Shown here in pieces: positions 9,208 to 18,202 of a stretch of 64,000 bases of DNA. This stretch comes from Chloroflexi bacterium CFX4 (lineage in GTDB: Bacteria; Chloroflexota; Anaerolineae; Aggregatilineales; UBA2796). The notes beneath the pieces were generated by a model. It had not been told where the DNA came from. It searched no databases and was given only the letters and a program-made list of their open reading frames with translations. Position 1 is the first letter of the stretch, and every line of letters starts with the position of its first letter. The stretch spans positions 61,168 to 125,167 of the forward strand of contig QWHC01000013.1 of assembly GCA_021404685.1 (NCBI GenBank). The letters run 5' to 3'. Made by a program: the position numbers and the translations under genes.

Positions 9208-11067
9208 TTAGGCGCTCAACACTGCGTTAGATGCCGCTGCGGTACGCTTCAAGGGCAGCCGCACCGTGAACGTGCTGCCTTGCCCAAGCGTGCTTTTCAC
9301 CTGCACCGAACCACCCATAAGGTGGCACAGATTCCGAACGATTGCCAAGCCCAAGCCTGTGCCGCCATAAGCGCGCCGCGTGGAGCTATCCAACTGGCGA
9401 AACGCTTCAAAGATATAGTCGAGGGCGTGCGCGGGAATGCCAATTCCGCTATCGCTCACACAAATGACTTGTTCCTCATCAGAGGCAAACCAACGTAGCC
9501 TAATCTCGCCCTTCTCGGTGAACTTGACGGCATTGGAGAGTAAGTTGCTCACAATTTGTGTCAGGCGCTCTTTATCGGCATAAATCGTCTCTGGCAGGGC
9601 AGGATCAAGTTCCATCCTCAGGTTTAGGTTTTTCTTCTGGGCAAGCAGCGCAACGTCTGCCCGCCACAATTGCAGCAGGCTGACGGGCGAAACTGCCTGC
9701 TCAACCAACGTCATGCGCCCTGATTCAATCTTAGCAATATCCAGCACATTGTTGATGAGCGCCAACAGGCGATGCCCATTGGAATCAATGCGTTCGACCA
9801 TGCTGCGCGTCTCAGCGTCCAGCTTACCCGCCATGCCATCCAGCAGCACGCCACTGTAGCCGATGAGGGCATTGAGCGGTGTGCGAAGCTCGTGCGACAT
9901 TACGGCGAGGAACTCCGATTTTAGGCGTGTGCTTTCTTGGGCAAGCCGATGCGCGGCGATAAGCTCTTTTGTGCGCGTCTCAACGCGCTCTGCCATGCCG
10001 TTGAGCGTCTCTGCCAACAAACCGATCTCATCATAGCGGAAGCGGCTGAGGTCTGCACGGTGCTGCATATTGCCGCGCTGCAACTGGTTCACATCCTCAC
10101 GCAGCGTGCGAAGCGGCAAGCTAATAAAGCGCCTCACAAAGCATATGCCATCAATCACTAAGGCGATCCCAATACCGAACAAGGCGGCATATATGAAGAT
10201 CAACGGCATGTAAGGCTGCAAGGCGCGCCAGGTTGGCACTTCCATGACCACCACCCATGGCAGACTTTGCAGGCGTAGCCCTGCTGAGATAGCGAAATCG
10301 CCATTTAAGCCCGCCGCAATTAAGAAGGTACCCAAATGCAGAATGTCTTCAAGGCTTCTGCCTGTCAACGCCGTGATTGTCTTGCCCTGCCGCAATACGC
10401 TCAAGTCACGGTAGGCAACCAACTCACCTCGTTCGTTCAACACATAAGCATAGCCATACTCTTGAACACGCACACCTGCCACAAGGTCTTGTAAAGCGCT
10501 TAAATCTAGCTCGGCGATCAAATCGGCGGCGTGCTGCCCGTTGGCATCACGCACAGGCAAGGCAATATCTACAAATGGCACACCAAAGCGCGTAATATCC
10601 ACCTCACTCACATAAAGCTGTGCATTTTGGGTGAGTCTTATCCAAGGGCGCTCTTGCAACGGCGCCGTTTCGGGCATTCCGACGCGCCGCCGCTGCACAA
10701 TGATCTCGCCTTCCAAATTGACTAGCGTCAAGCTGAAGATCGGCGGTGTGCGGCTAAGCGCATCGCGCAGCACGCGCCCAGCATTATCGCTATGCGCCAC
10801 CGCGTCGGCAGTGGCGCGCAAATCGCCAAGCACAGTCCCAAGAAAAGCATCGAATGTGCGCGCCGATTCGCCCAACGTCACCAGCAGCAGGCGTTGGCTG
10901 AAAAAGAGCGTAGAAGTCATGGCGGTGAACAGCGCAAACAGCATCACTAGGAGCGCCAGCACGCTCAGCCAGCCAAAGCGGCGGTTAAGCTGGCGGGCGA
11001 TGGATTGCTCGCCACTGTGCGGTGAATGGCTTGTCTGCGCCCAATTTGGCATAAGGGTTACCATCAC
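9208..11067 (-). CDS. Membrane histidine kinase (Cache-like sensor, HAMP, HisKA, HATPase)
   Basis: A 619-residue sensor kinase. Transmembrane helix 1 is near residues 32-55 and helix 2 near 285-312. Between them lies an extracytoplasmic double-Cache-like domain containing QEYGYAYVLNERGELVAYRD. A HAMP segment with PLRTLREDVNQLQRG follows. The H-box is MSHELRTPLNALIGYS, and the ATPase has SNLLSNAVKF, DSGIGIP and GGTGLGLAIVR. The frame begins GTG-ATG only 3 bases after the stop of the upstream binding-protein gene, so the two are cotranscribed and probably translationally coupled. No receiver or output domain is fused. The 179 bases between this stop and the next kinase start hold an imperfectly understood AT-rich stretch and a CTCTCTAGAGAG palindrome. 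Confidence 0.9.
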   Translation of the reverse strand: MMVTLMPNWAQTSHSPHSGEQSIARQLNRRFGWLSVLALLVMLFALFTAMTSTLFFSQRLLLVTLGESARTFDAFLGTVLGDLRATADAVAHSDNAGRVLRDALSRTPPIFSLTLVNLEGEIIVQRRRVGMPETAPLQERPWIRLTQNAQLYVSEVDITRFGVPFVDIALPVRDANGQHAADLIAELDLSALQDLVAGVRVQEYGYAYVLNERGELVAYRDLSVLRQGKTITALTGRSLEDILHLGTFLIAAGLNGDFAISAGLRLQSLPWVVVMEVPTWRALQPYMPLIFIYAALFGIGIALVIDGICFVRRFISLPLRTLREDVNQLQRGNMQHRADLSRFRYDEIGLLAETLNGMAERVETRTKELIAAHRLAQESTRLKSEFLAVMSHELRTPLNALIGYSGVLLDGMAGKLDAETRSMVERIDSNGHRLLALINNVLDIAKIESGRMTLVEQAVSPVSLLQLWRADVALLAQKKNLNLRMELDPALPETIYADKERLTQIVSNLLSNAVKFTEKGEIRLRWFASDEEQVICVSDSGIGIPAHALDYIFEAFRQLDSSTRRAYGGTGLGLAIVRNLCHLMGGSVQVKSTLGQGSTFTVRLPLKRTAAASNAVLSA

Positions 11068-11070
11068 TTT

Positions 11071-12225
11071 CTAGCGCAAGTTTTCATGAAACTGCCAGAC
11101 GCCATCTTCAATGCACCATCCACCAATAGCAGTCAGCGTCGTATCACCGTTGGCATCAAACTGCCATCTGCCCAGCATGCCTTCATAGCTGCCTAGCCGC
11201 TGCATTGCGTCCAGCACGCCTTGCCGTGTTTTAGGTTCGGCAAGGGCAAGGGCGCGCAGCAGCACTTTGGCAGCTTCATAGCTGCTGAGCGCAAAGGGTG
11301 AAGGCACCTCGCCGTAGCGAGCGCGAAAGGCTGCCGCAAAGTTAGCTGCGCTCTCAAGGCGCATGGGATCAGGTACAATTTGCGTGGCACACACTTCGCC
11401 AAGCACCTCTAAGTTGCTCAGCGTTGTATCAATCAGCCCATCACCACCCATAATCAGAGCGCTGAAGCCTTTGGCGCGCAATATTTCGATCAGCGTGTAT
11501 GCCACCGGAATCTTGCTGCCCGTTGTGGACATGTAAAGCAGATCGGGCGCGGCGGTAATAATGCGCGCTATTTGCTCGGCGTCGGTTTGCGTAAACTGCT
11601 CTCGCCCAAGCACCTGAATGTTAAGGTCAAGGGCATTCACAGCGAAAATATCTGCCAAACCGTTTGCGTAAAGGCTATCATCACTGAGGATAAAAACAGT
11701 TTTCGCGCCAAGTGCGGCTGCCCAACGCGCACCGACCACCCCTTGCACGTCGTCGGCTGGCACCACGCGGAAAAATGTCCGTTTGCCGTTGGGATAGTAA
11801 ATGCCCGGCTCACCCGGTGCAAAGCCAACTTTGGTCAGCCCGGGCCAAGTGGCAGTTGGCGAAAGATGCACCAGTCCCGCCTGATTAGTGATCGGCAGTG
11901 AGGCTTTCACCTGATCGCTGGTGACGCTGATGAAGGCAACGACAGTCGGATCGGCGGCAGCGGCTCGGGCAGCTTGGGCATCAAGAGTCGGTGAGTAGGG
12001 TGTCTCGGCGTCGCCGCTGTTGAAGACGAGCAGTTCAAGGCTGTGCGTGCCGACCTTCCCGTCGCTTTCATCGAAGGCAAGCTGAATGGCGTTCATCATC
12101 TGCCGTCCAAGCGGCACATCCAACGCCATGCTGACCGCGATCTTAAGCGGCGCAGGTGTTGCAGCGCAGGCACTCAGCACGCCTACCAAAAGACATACAC
12201 AGAGAATCCCCATTCGGCAACGCAT
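11071..12225 (-). CDS. Lipoprotein of the branched-chain amino-acid binding (Peripla_BP_6) family
   Basis: A 384-residue exported ligand-binding lipoprotein. A hydrophobic signal ends in the lipobox LSAC, followed by the type-I periplasmic-binding fold. Its pieces include KIAVSMALDVPLGRQMMNAIQLAFDE, seen as two shorter runs, and the ligand-side stretch GLVHLSPTATWPGL. The ATG at 12225 is preceded by AGGAAAG at 7 bases; the open frame reaches further upstream, but that region has no secretion signal. Permeases and ATPases of a transport system are absent. The next gene on the strand, 3 bases on, is a Cache histidine kinase. The protein is therefore more likely a sensory binding protein than a transporter subunit (inference). 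Confidence 0.85.
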   Translation of the reverse strand: MRCRMGILCVCLLVGVLSACAATPAPLKIAVSMALDVPLGRQMMNAIQLAFDESDGKVGTHSLELLVFNSGDAETPYSPTLDAQAARAAAADPTVVAFISVTSDQVKASLPITNQAGLVHLSPTATWPGLTKVGFAPGEPGIYYPNGKRTFFRVVPADDVQGVVGARWAAALGAKTVFILSDDSLYANGLADIFAVNALDLNIQVLGREQFTQTDAEQIARIITAAPDLLYMSTTGSKIPVAYTLIEILRAKGFSALIMGGDGLIDTTLSNLEVLGEVCATQIVPDPMRLESAANFAAAFRARYGEVPSPFALSSYEAAKVLLRALALAEPKTRQGVLDAMQRLGSYEGMLGRWQFDANGDTTLTAIGGWCIEDGVWQFHENLR

Positions 12226-12353
12226 AGCGCACTTTCCTATACACAACTGGTATAGGTATCTTAACTGAAGTAACGCAGAATGTAACAGTGCTAAATTATG
12301 AATTTTTTGCGAATGTACGCTGTGGCGTTTAGGCTGAGAGGACGATACGGGAG

Positions 12354-12385
12354 TGGCGGCATATCCAGATTTAAACATGCCGCCA
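12354..12385. other. Stem-loop downstream of metK
   Basis: A perfect 9-base inverted repeat, TGGCGGCAT and ATGCCGCCA, with a 14-base loop, 29 bases beyond the metK stop. There is no U-tract, so it is either a weak terminator or an mRNA 3'-end stabiliser. The remaining bases up to the binding-protein start show nothing else convincing. Confidence 0.4.
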
Positions 12386-12413
12386 TATGGTTATCTAGTG
12401 GATTTGCGCGGTA

Positions 12414-13625
12414 TTACAGGCCGGCGTCGGCGCGCAGCGCGGCTGCCTTATCGGTGCGTTCCCACGTCACGCCCAGATCATCGCGCCCAAAATGACCGTA
12501 GGCTGCCACGCGCTGGAAGCCCGGCTTCCGCAGATCAAGATCGCGGATGATGGCGGCTGGGCGCAGATCGAAGTGTTTGCGGATCAGGTTCTCAATCACC
12601 TCATCCGAGACTTTGCCGGTGCCGTAGGTTTCCACTGCCAGCGAAAGCGGACGCGCCACGCCAATGGCATACGAGACCTGCAACTCAAAGCGATCTGCCA
12701 AGCCGGCGGCAACCACGTTTTTCGCCACATAGCGCGCCATGTAAGCAGCCGAACGGTCTACTTTTGTGCCATCCTTGCCGCTGAAGGCACCGCCGCCGTG
12801 CCGCGCCACACCACCGTAGGTATCCACGATGATCTTGCGCCCTGTCAAGCCGGCGTCGCCCAGAGGTCCGCCAACCACAAAGCGCCCGGTCGGGTTGATG
12901 AAAATTTTGGTATTGGCATCCAGCAAGCCATCGGGAATGGTTGGCTTGATGACGCACTCAATGACTGCCTCACGGATTTGCTCTTGCGTCACTTCGGGCG
13001 CATGCTGCGTGGAGATCAGGACGGTATCCACACGCTTAGGCTTGCCGTGTGCATATTCAACGGTCACTTGGCTCTTGCCATCCGGGCGCAGCCACGGCAG
13101 CACGCCCGTCTTGCGCGCCTCTGCCAATTTGCGCGCCAAACGGTGCGAAAGCGAGATCGAGAGCGGCATCAATTCGGGCGTTTCATCACAGGCAAAGCCG
13201 ATCATCATGCCCTGATCGCCTGCGCCGATGCGGTCAATCTCATCATCGGAGAGGGTGCGGCTCTCCAGCGCTTTATCCACGCCCTGAGCAATATCGCCGG
13301 ACTGCTCTTTGATAGAGACCATCACGCCGCAAGTATCTGCATCAAAGCCGAACTTACCGCGTGTGTAGCCAATGCCGCGCACGACATCGCGCACGATGGT
13401 GGGAATATCCACATAGGCGTTGGTGGTAATCTCGCCAATGACGACGACTAAGCCGGTGGTAGTGGCAGTTTCGCACGCCACGCGGGACATCGGGTCTTTT
13501 TCGAGGAGGGCGTCTAAGATGGCATCCGAGATTTGGTCGCACATCTTATCAGGATGCCCTTCGGTGACCGACTCGGAGGTGTAGAAGAATTGCGGAGCGC
13601 GCATAAAGGTTAGGTTGTTGGACAC
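12414..13625 (-). CDS. metK: S-adenosylmethionine synthase
   Basis: Makes SAM from methionine and ATP in the cytoplasm. Family hallmarks include [17 protein letters not shown] near the N-terminus, the [16 protein letters not shown] motif (ATP site) and [16 protein letters not shown] (phosphate-binding loop). The 403-residue length is normal. The start is a GTG at 13625 with AAGGAG nine bases upstream. An ATG at 13604 is a possible internal start, and the frame opens further upstream inside the riboswitch leader. The gene has its own TTGACA-type promoter and a SAM-I riboswitch, so it should be repressed when SAM is abundant. No other methionine gene is in the transcript. Confidence 0.97.
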   Translation of the reverse strand: MSNNLTFMRAPQFFYTSESVTEGHPDKMCDQISDAILDALLEKDPMSRVACETATTTGLVVVIGEITTNAYVDIPTIVRDVVRGIGYTRGKFGFDADTCGVMVSIKEQSGDIAQGVDKALESRTLSDDEIDRIGAGDQGMMIGFACDETPELMPLSISLSHRLARKLAEARKTGVLPWLRPDGKSQVTVEYAHGKPKRVDTVLISTQHAPEVTQEQIREAVIECVIKPTIPDGLLDANTKIFINPTGRFVVGGPLGDAGLTGRKIIVDTYGGVARHGGGAFSGKDGTKVDRSAAYMARYVAKNVVAAGLADRFELQVSYAIGVARPLSLAVETYGTGKVSDEVIENLIRKHFDLRPAAIIRDLDLRKPGFQRVAAYGHFGRDDLGVTWERTDKAAALRADAGL

Positions 13626-13730
13626 GGGTTGATACTCCTTGCACGTTGAATGCAGCGGCACTCATCTGAAAGGTGGCAGAGATCAGGTAGGCGAAAGTCA
13701 GCGCGCAGGGCGGGTAAAAGGTGGGCGCTG

Positions 13731-13836
13731 CTCTCATCGTTCAGCCGAACACGCTGCCAGCGTTAGCACCTTCCCGATGCTTCGGGGGTTGCTGCGGCTT
13801 CATCGGGCTGTTTCCCTCTGCCGCTCTGGATAAGAG
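13731..13836 (-). ncRNA. SAM-I (S-box) riboswitch in the metK leader
   Basis: Read on the minus strand, the P1 helix is CTCTTATC at the 5' end and GATGAGAG at the 3' end. Between them are the conserved GCAGAGGGA, the GATGAAGCCGCAGCAACC core and GAAGGTGCTAAC. These are the diagnostic SAM-I elements in the right order and spacing. It begins about 20 bases after the predicted transcription start and ends 106 bases before the metK start. Downstream of P1 a CAGCGC/GCGCTG helix is possible, but there is no U-rich terminator, so control may be translational. The expression platform is unclear. Confidence 0.93.
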
Positions 13837-13864
13837 CCGTTTTTAGCTTGGCTATTGGGCGGGA

Positions 13865-13893
13865 ATGATAACAGCGGCGCGGTGGAATGTCAA
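13865..13893 (-). promoter_or_regulatory. Sigma-70 promoter of metK
   Basis: On the minus strand a perfect TTGACA is followed by a 17-base spacer and TATCAT. The predicted transcription start lies about 20 bases before the first base of the SAM-I aptamer, exactly where a riboswitch promoter should be. Confidence 0.8.
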
Positions 13894-13930
13894 GGCAGAC
13901 CCAATAGCAAACACAAGGCGCAACAGGCAC

Positions 13931-13963
13931 AAAAAAACGGGCAAGGATTAGTTTCCCGCCCGT
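13931..13963 (-). terminator. Intrinsic terminator of trxA
   Basis: A hairpin with stem ACGGGC/GCCCGT and extra G/C pairing is followed, on the minus strand, by a run of seven T. It lies 28 bases after the trxA stop and separates trxA from the metK promoter. Confidence 0.8.
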
Positions 13964-13990
13964 TTGGGGGAGTGTGCTTTTGTGCGCTGG

Positions 13991-14332
13991 TTAGGCTTGC
14001 TCTGGCACAAGGTGCTTGTTCAGTTCAGCCTCCAGCTTATCGCGGGTGCGGTAGCCAACGATGTAATGCACCGCTTCGCCGCCCTTGAACAGCACCAACG
14101 TCGGAATGCCCTGAATGTTATAGCTTTCCGTGATGGTTGGGTTGGAATCAATATCCAGCTTGGCAACACGCAAGCGCCCCTCATAACGGGTAGCCACCTC
14201 ATCCACAATCGGCGCGATCATCTTGCAGGGCTGGCACCAATCTGCCCAAAAATCTACCAACACAGGCGTCTCGCTGCTCAGCACATCTGCCTGAAAGCTG
14301 CTATCTGTCACCTCAAAAGTGTGCGATCCCAT
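13991..14332 (-). CDS. trxA: Thioredoxin
   Basis: A 113-residue thioredoxin, a cytoplasmic dithiol reductant. The active site is WCQPCK within DFWADWCQPCK, so the usual Gly of WCGPC is Gln. The cis-proline motif GIPTLVLFKGG is intact. The ATG at 14332 is preceded by GGGAG at 6 bases; the longer frame upstream has no ribosome-binding site and its extra residues do not fit a thioredoxin. It is divergent from hrcA over 79 bases, sharing a palindromic -10 region. A strong terminator follows, so it is monocistronic. Confidence 0.93.
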   Translation of the reverse strand: MGSHTFEVTDSSFQADVLSSETPVLVDFWADWCQPCKMIAPIVDEVATRYEGRLRVAKLDIDSNPTITESYNIQGIPTLVLFKGGEAVHYIVGYRTRDKLEAELNKHLVPEQA

Positions 14333-14361
14333 AGTATCTCCCTTATCCTCTGCTTTTACGC

Positions 14362-14371
14362 TACAATTGTA
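14362..14371. promoter_or_regulatory. Palindromic -10 element between trxA and hrcA
   Basis: The 10-base perfect palindrome TACAATTGTA provides a TACAAT -10 hexamer on both strands, 30 bases from the trxA start and 41 from the hrcA start. Neither -35 is convincing. A shared divergent promoter is an inference. No CIRCE inverted repeat is seen here or upstream of grpE. Confidence 0.35.
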
Positions 14372-14411
14372 CCATATCCACAAGGTGTAGCGTGTACTGG
14401 AATGTGTTGAT

Positions 14412-15482
14412 ATGGAATTAGACGCGGCAGACTTGCCCGAACTTACTGAACGTCAAGAGAAGATTTTAGCGCTGATCATCCGAGAATATACCAACAAGCC
14501 TGAGCCAATTGGCAGCAAATTTCTGGCTGAAATGCATCTTGCTAATCTGAGCAGCGCTACCATTCGGAACGAGATGGCGCGCCTTGAAGAACTGGGTTTG
14601 CTTGCCGCGCCGCATACTTCGGCAGGGCGCGTGCCAACCGAGACAGGCTACCGCTATTTTGTGCGCCGCCTGCTCTCGGACGAACTGCCACCTGACGAAA
14701 AACACGCCATAGATTCAGCCTTTGCGCCCGCCGCACACGATTTGGAGAGTGGATTGCGCTTGGCGGCAGTTGTCCTAGCGCGGAATGTGCGTGGCGCTGC
14801 CTTGGTGGCGCCACCGCGTGCTGTCAACAGTCAATATAAGCATTTGGCACTGCTTGCCACGCAAGGGCGTGCTGTGATGATGGTCTTGGTGCTGCATGGC
14901 GGCGAGGTGCGCCAGCAAATGCTGACGTTGGCAGACGTGCCAAGCCAAGAGCAGCTAAGCGCGATCACCAACCAGCTTAACGCGCTGTGCGACGGCTTGA
15001 ATGCTGAGCAAATGCGTGGGCGCGCTAAGCAGGTAGACGGCGAACTTGCCCGCGAGATTATTGAGGTGATTGCCGATGTGATGGATGAGGCAGATCATGC
15101 GCCGATGCGCTTTACCTACCGCGAAGGCTTAAGCGATGTGCTGACGCTTTTTACCGAGAGTGCCGGCGCACAGCAGGCAATCCGTGCCGTTGAAGAACAG
15201 CATATCCTGCACGATATTGTCGCCGAACTGCCTGACCAGGCAATTGGTCAGGTGCGCGTCGTCATCGGCGGCGATGGGCGCTGGCAAGATATTCAGCACT
15301 TGGGCATGGTCATCAGCCGTTATGGCGTGCCTGATCAGGCGACTGGTGCGTTGATGGTGTTAGGTCCGACACGGATGCGCTATGGGCGCGCCATTGCAAC
15401 TGTCCGCTATATGGCGGGCTTGGTCAGCGGCATGATGCTGACCATTTACGGCGAACCGCCCGACCGCCGCGAGAACGGCTAA
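14412..15482 (+). CDS. hrcA: Heat-inducible transcription repressor HrcA
   Basis: A 356-residue repressor that normally binds CIRCE operators of chaperone genes. The N-terminal winged helix has LTERQEKILALIIREYT and SSATIRNEMARLEELGLL, followed by the hallmark PHTSAGRVPTETGYRYFV. The C-terminal dimerisation part ends with IGPTRMxYGRAIATVRYM-type sequence (LGPTRMRYGRAIATV). It is convergent with dnaK, not in one operon with it. In the common order hrcA-grpE-dnaK all genes run in the same direction. I found no canonical CIRCE repeat near grpE, dnaK or hrcA, so its operator may be divergent or elsewhere. Confidence 0.95.
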   Translation: MELDAADLPELTERQEKILALIIREYTNKPEPIGSKFLAEMHLANLSSATIRNEMARLEELGLLAAPHTSAGRVPTETGYRYFVRRLLSDELPPDEKHAIDSAFAPAAHDLESGLRLAAVVLARNVRGAALVAPPRAVNSQYKHLALLATQGRAVMMVLVLHGGEVRQQMLTLADVPSQEQLSAITNQLNALCDGLNAEQMRGRAKQVDGELAREIIEVIADVMDEADHAPMRFTYREGLSDVLTLFTESAGAQQAIRAVEEQHILHDIVAELPDQAIGQVRVVIGGDGRWQDIQHLGMVISRYGVPDQATGALMVLGPTRMRYGRAIATVRYMAGLVSGMMLTIYGEPPDRRENG

Positions 15483-15483
15483 T

Positions 15484-15516
15484 AAAAACGGCGCGGATCA
15501 TGCCGATCCGCGCCGT
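15484..15516 (-). terminator. Bidirectional terminator between hrcA and dnaK
   Basis: A perfect 12-base-pair stem (ACGGCGCGGATC with GATCCGCGCCGT) with a 5-base loop. On the minus strand it is followed by TTTTTATTA, a good terminator for dnaK. On the plus strand the tail is only ATGTTT. Confidence 0.85.
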
Positions 15517-15536
15517 ATGTTTAGGTGTGGTGTGTC

Positions 15537-17426
15537 TTATTCGACGACTTCACCTTCGACCACGTCTTCTTTGCCCTTGCCGTGCGGCTCTTCATTGGGC
15601 ATTCCGCTGCCGCCAACATTCGGCTGACCGTACATGCTGGCGCCAATCTGCTGCACACTGCGCTGCAACTCTTCTACAGTGCTGCGAATTTGCCCTTGAT
15701 CACCTGTCTCACGCGCCTTCTTAACCGCCTCGATCTGCTTTTCGATGCTTGCCTTCAGCGCGCCGTCAATCTTATCGCCATACTCGCGTAGCGCGCTCTC
15801 TGCGCCGTAGACGGCAGTATCCGCCAGATTGTTCAGCTCGATCTCTTGCTTGCGGCGCTCATCGGCTGCTTTGTTGCGCTCAGCATCTTTCACCATGCGC
15901 TCAATCTCAGCCTCTGTCAAGCCACTGGAAGCGGTGATCGTAATGTGCTGTGAGCGTCCGGTCGCCTTATCTGCCGCCGAGACGTTCAAAATGCCGTTGG
16001 CGTCAATGTCAAAGGTCACCTCGATCTGCGGCACGCCACGCGGTGCCGGCGGAATGCCATCCAAGATGAAGCGTCCAAGCGTCTTGTTATCGTTCGCCAT
16101 TGGGCGCTCGCCCTGCACAATGTGGATCTCGACCTGAGTCTGGCTATCGGATGCCGTCGAGAACACTTGCGACTTCCGCACGGGGATGGTCGTGTTGCGC
16201 TCAATAAGCGCAGTTGCCACGCCGCCAAGCGTTTCAATGCTGAGCGTGAGCGGTGTTACGTCCAGCAGCAGCACGTCTTTCACTTCACCACTGAGGACGC
16301 CAGCCTGAATGGCAGCCCCGACTGCCACAACCTCATCAGGGTTCACGCTCTTGTTCGGCTCTTTGTTAAAGAGCTTCTTGACAGCCTCTTGCACAGCCGG
16401 CATACGAGTCATGCCGCCAACCAGCACCACTTCATCAACGTCGCTTGGCTTAATGCCAGCATCTTCGAGGGCGCGGCGGACAGGCGCCATGGAACGCTCA
16501 ACCAGATCGGCGGTCAACTGTTCCAGTTTGGCACGCGAAAGCGGCATGATCAGGTGCTTAGGCCCGCTGGCATCCGCCGTGATGAAGGGCAGGTTGATCT
16601 CTGCCTGCATGGTCTGCGAAAGCTCTTTCTTAGCGCCTTCGGCGGCTTCCTTCAGGCGCTGCAACGCCTGCCGATCACTACGTAGATCAATGCCCTGTTC
16701 CTTCTTAAATTCGTCGGCAATCCAGTTGATAATGCGGTTATCAAAGTCATCACCGCCCAAGTAGGTATCGCCGTTGGTCGCCTTCACCTCGAAAACGCCA
16801 TCGCCCACGTCGAGGATTGAAATATCGAAGGTGCCGCCACCAAGGTCATAGACGGCAATCGTCTCGTCGCCCTTCTTATCCAAGCCGTAGGCAAGCGCGG
16901 AAGCGGTCGGTTCGTTGATGATACGCAGCACTTCCAAGCCGGCAATCTTGCCTGCGTCCTTTGTGGCGTTGCGCTGGCTGTCGTTGAAGTAGGCAGGCAC
17001 AGTGATCACCGCTTGCGTCACATCCGCGCCAAGAAATGCCTCAGCATCGGACTTCAGCTTGCCAAGGATCATGGCGCTGACTTCAGGCGGGCTAAATTCT
17101 TTGCCGCCCATCATCACGCGCACGTCGCCGTTGGGTGCTTCGGTCACCTTATAAGGGACAACCTTTACAGCGCGCTGCACTTCAGGATCGCTGAATTTGC
17201 GCCCCATGAAGCGCTTGATCGAGAAAATGGTGTTCTCTGGGTTGATGACTGCCTGACGGCGCGCCGCCTGACCAACCAACCGCTCGCCCGTCTTGGGGTT
17301 AATGGCAACGACGGAAGGCAATAGACGGCTGCCTTCGCTGGTTGGGATCACGGTTGGCTGCCCGCCTTCCATCACCGCCATTACCGAGTTTGTCGTGCCG
17401 AGATCAATACCGATTACTTTAGCCAT
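15537..17426 (-). CDS. dnaK: Molecular chaperone DnaK (Hsp70)
   Basis: ATP-dependent Hsp70 chaperone of 629 residues. It opens with [16 protein letters not shown] (phosphate 1 loop) and has the [19 protein letters not shown] and [13 protein letters not shown] motifs of the nucleotide-binding domain. The substrate-binding domain has the [14 protein letters not shown] and [13 protein letters not shown] stretches. The C-terminus is a helical lid with an acidic tail ending in [10 protein letters not shown], as in typical DnaK. The ATG at 17426 has GGGAG upstream; the frame opens a few codons earlier. It follows grpE by 86 bases and ends in a strong terminator. No dnaJ follows. Confidence 0.98.
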   Translation of the reverse strand: MAKVIGIDLGTTNSVMAVMEGGQPTVIPTSEGSRLLPSVVAINPKTGERLVGQAARRQAVINPENTIFSIKRFMGRKFSDPEVQRAVKVVPYKVTEAPNGDVRVMMGGKEFSPPEVSAMILGKLKSDAEAFLGADVTQAVITVPAYFNDSQRNATKDAGKIAGLEVLRIINEPTASALAYGLDKKGDETIAVYDLGGGTFDISILDVGDGVFEVKATNGDTYLGGDDFDNRIINWIADEFKKEQGIDLRSDRQALQRLKEAAEGAKKELSQTMQAEINLPFITADASGPKHLIMPLSRAKLEQLTADLVERSMAPVRRALEDAGIKPSDVDEVVLVGGMTRMPAVQEAVKKLFNKEPNKSVNPDEVVAVGAAIQAGVLSGEVKDVLLLDVTPLTLSIETLGGVATALIERNTTIPVRKSQVFSTASDSQTQVEIHIVQGERPMANDNKTLGRFILDGIPPAPRGVPQIEVTFDIDANGILNVSAADKATGRSQHITITASSGLTEAEIERMVKDAERNKAADERRKQEIELNNLADTAVYGAESALREYGDKIDGALKASIEKQIEAVKKARETGDQGQIRSTVEELQRSVQQIGASMYGQPNVGGSGMPNEEPHGKGKEDVVEGEVVE

Positions 17427-17512
17427 TGTGTGTGTCTCCCTCACCTGTGTGATGTATCGTTTTCGTTTTTATGGGTGAGGCGCACCTCACCTAAAGTCGT
17501 TTGCTTGTGTGT

Positions 17513-18052
17513 TTACTCTGCCACGCGCACCAACGCCGGACGGATGACGCGCTCGCCATGCAGGTAGCCTTTTTGCAGCACCGTGCTGATATGCCCACTG
17601 GCGATCTCGGTGTTCGGCTCTTGCCCGATTGCCTCGTGCCGCGTGGGATCAAATACCTGCCCTTTCGGATCGACCTGTGTTAAGCCAGCGCCTTCCAACA
17701 GGCTGATCAGCTTACGGTGAATGAGCGTGAAGCCTTTCAGCGTTTCATCCTCAGCCTTTTCAGCAGGCACTGCGCTCAGAGCGCGCTCAAAATCATCAAT
17801 GACGGGCAATAAGCGCCGCAGCGTTTCAACCGCCGCATTCTGATAAATTTCTTCACGCTCTTTTTCGGCGCGCTTGCGATAATTATCAAATTCAGCCAGC
17901 GCACGCTTCCAGCCACTTAAGTGTTCATCTGCCTTGCGGCGTGCTTCGTCAAGCTGCGCTTCAAGGGATAGGCTCTCAGCGGCGTCCGCTTCTGCTTGTG
18001 CCTCAGCCGTCAGCGGTGTTTCGGCTGTGTTGGGATCAGTCACATCGCTCAT
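17513..18052 (-). CDS. grpE: Nucleotide exchange factor GrpE
   Basis: A 179-residue co-chaperone that releases ADP from DnaK. It has an acidic N-terminus, a long coiled-coil dimerisation helix (about residues 30-85, RALAEFDNYRKRAEKEREE) and a C-terminal beta domain with VFDPTRHEAIGQEP and the VLQKGYLHGERVIRPALVRV signature. The ATG at 18052 has GGAGAG nine bases upstream; longer starts exist in the frame but are less well supported. It is the first gene of the grpE-dnaK operon. Confidence 0.96.
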   Translation of the reverse strand: MSDVTDPNTAETPLTAEAQAEADAAESLSLEAQLDEARRKADEHLSGWKRALAEFDNYRKRAEKEREEIYQNAAVETLRRLLPVIDDFERALSAVPAEKAEDETLKGFTLIHRKLISLLEGAGLTQVDPKGQVFDPTRHEAIGQEPNTEIASGHISTVLQKGYLHGERVIRPALVRVAE

Positions 18053-18202
18053 GGGCAGCGGTCTCTCCATAGAAAAATTAGGTGCAGGCGCACAGCATGA
18101 ATGGCGCGCCATGAGTCTCCACGCTAAGAACAATAGCGCACTTATAATAGAATCACGTAAATATCCGCATAGATTTTCGTAGAAAGTGAGAATTGGCTGC
18201 TT

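Noticed and set aside
5612..11067. A single two-component operon with the response regulator and both kinases
   Set aside because: The genes are on opposite strands and separated by sua5. A functional pairing is possible but not shown by operon structure.
12492..13451. A 319-codon plus-strand frame
   Set aside because: It is antisense to metK, whose family motifs are unmistakable. It has no recognisable domain.
17427..18202. CIRCE operator near grpE or dnaK
   Set aside because: No TTAGCACTC-N9-GAGTGCTAA pattern was found, even with a few mismatches by eye.
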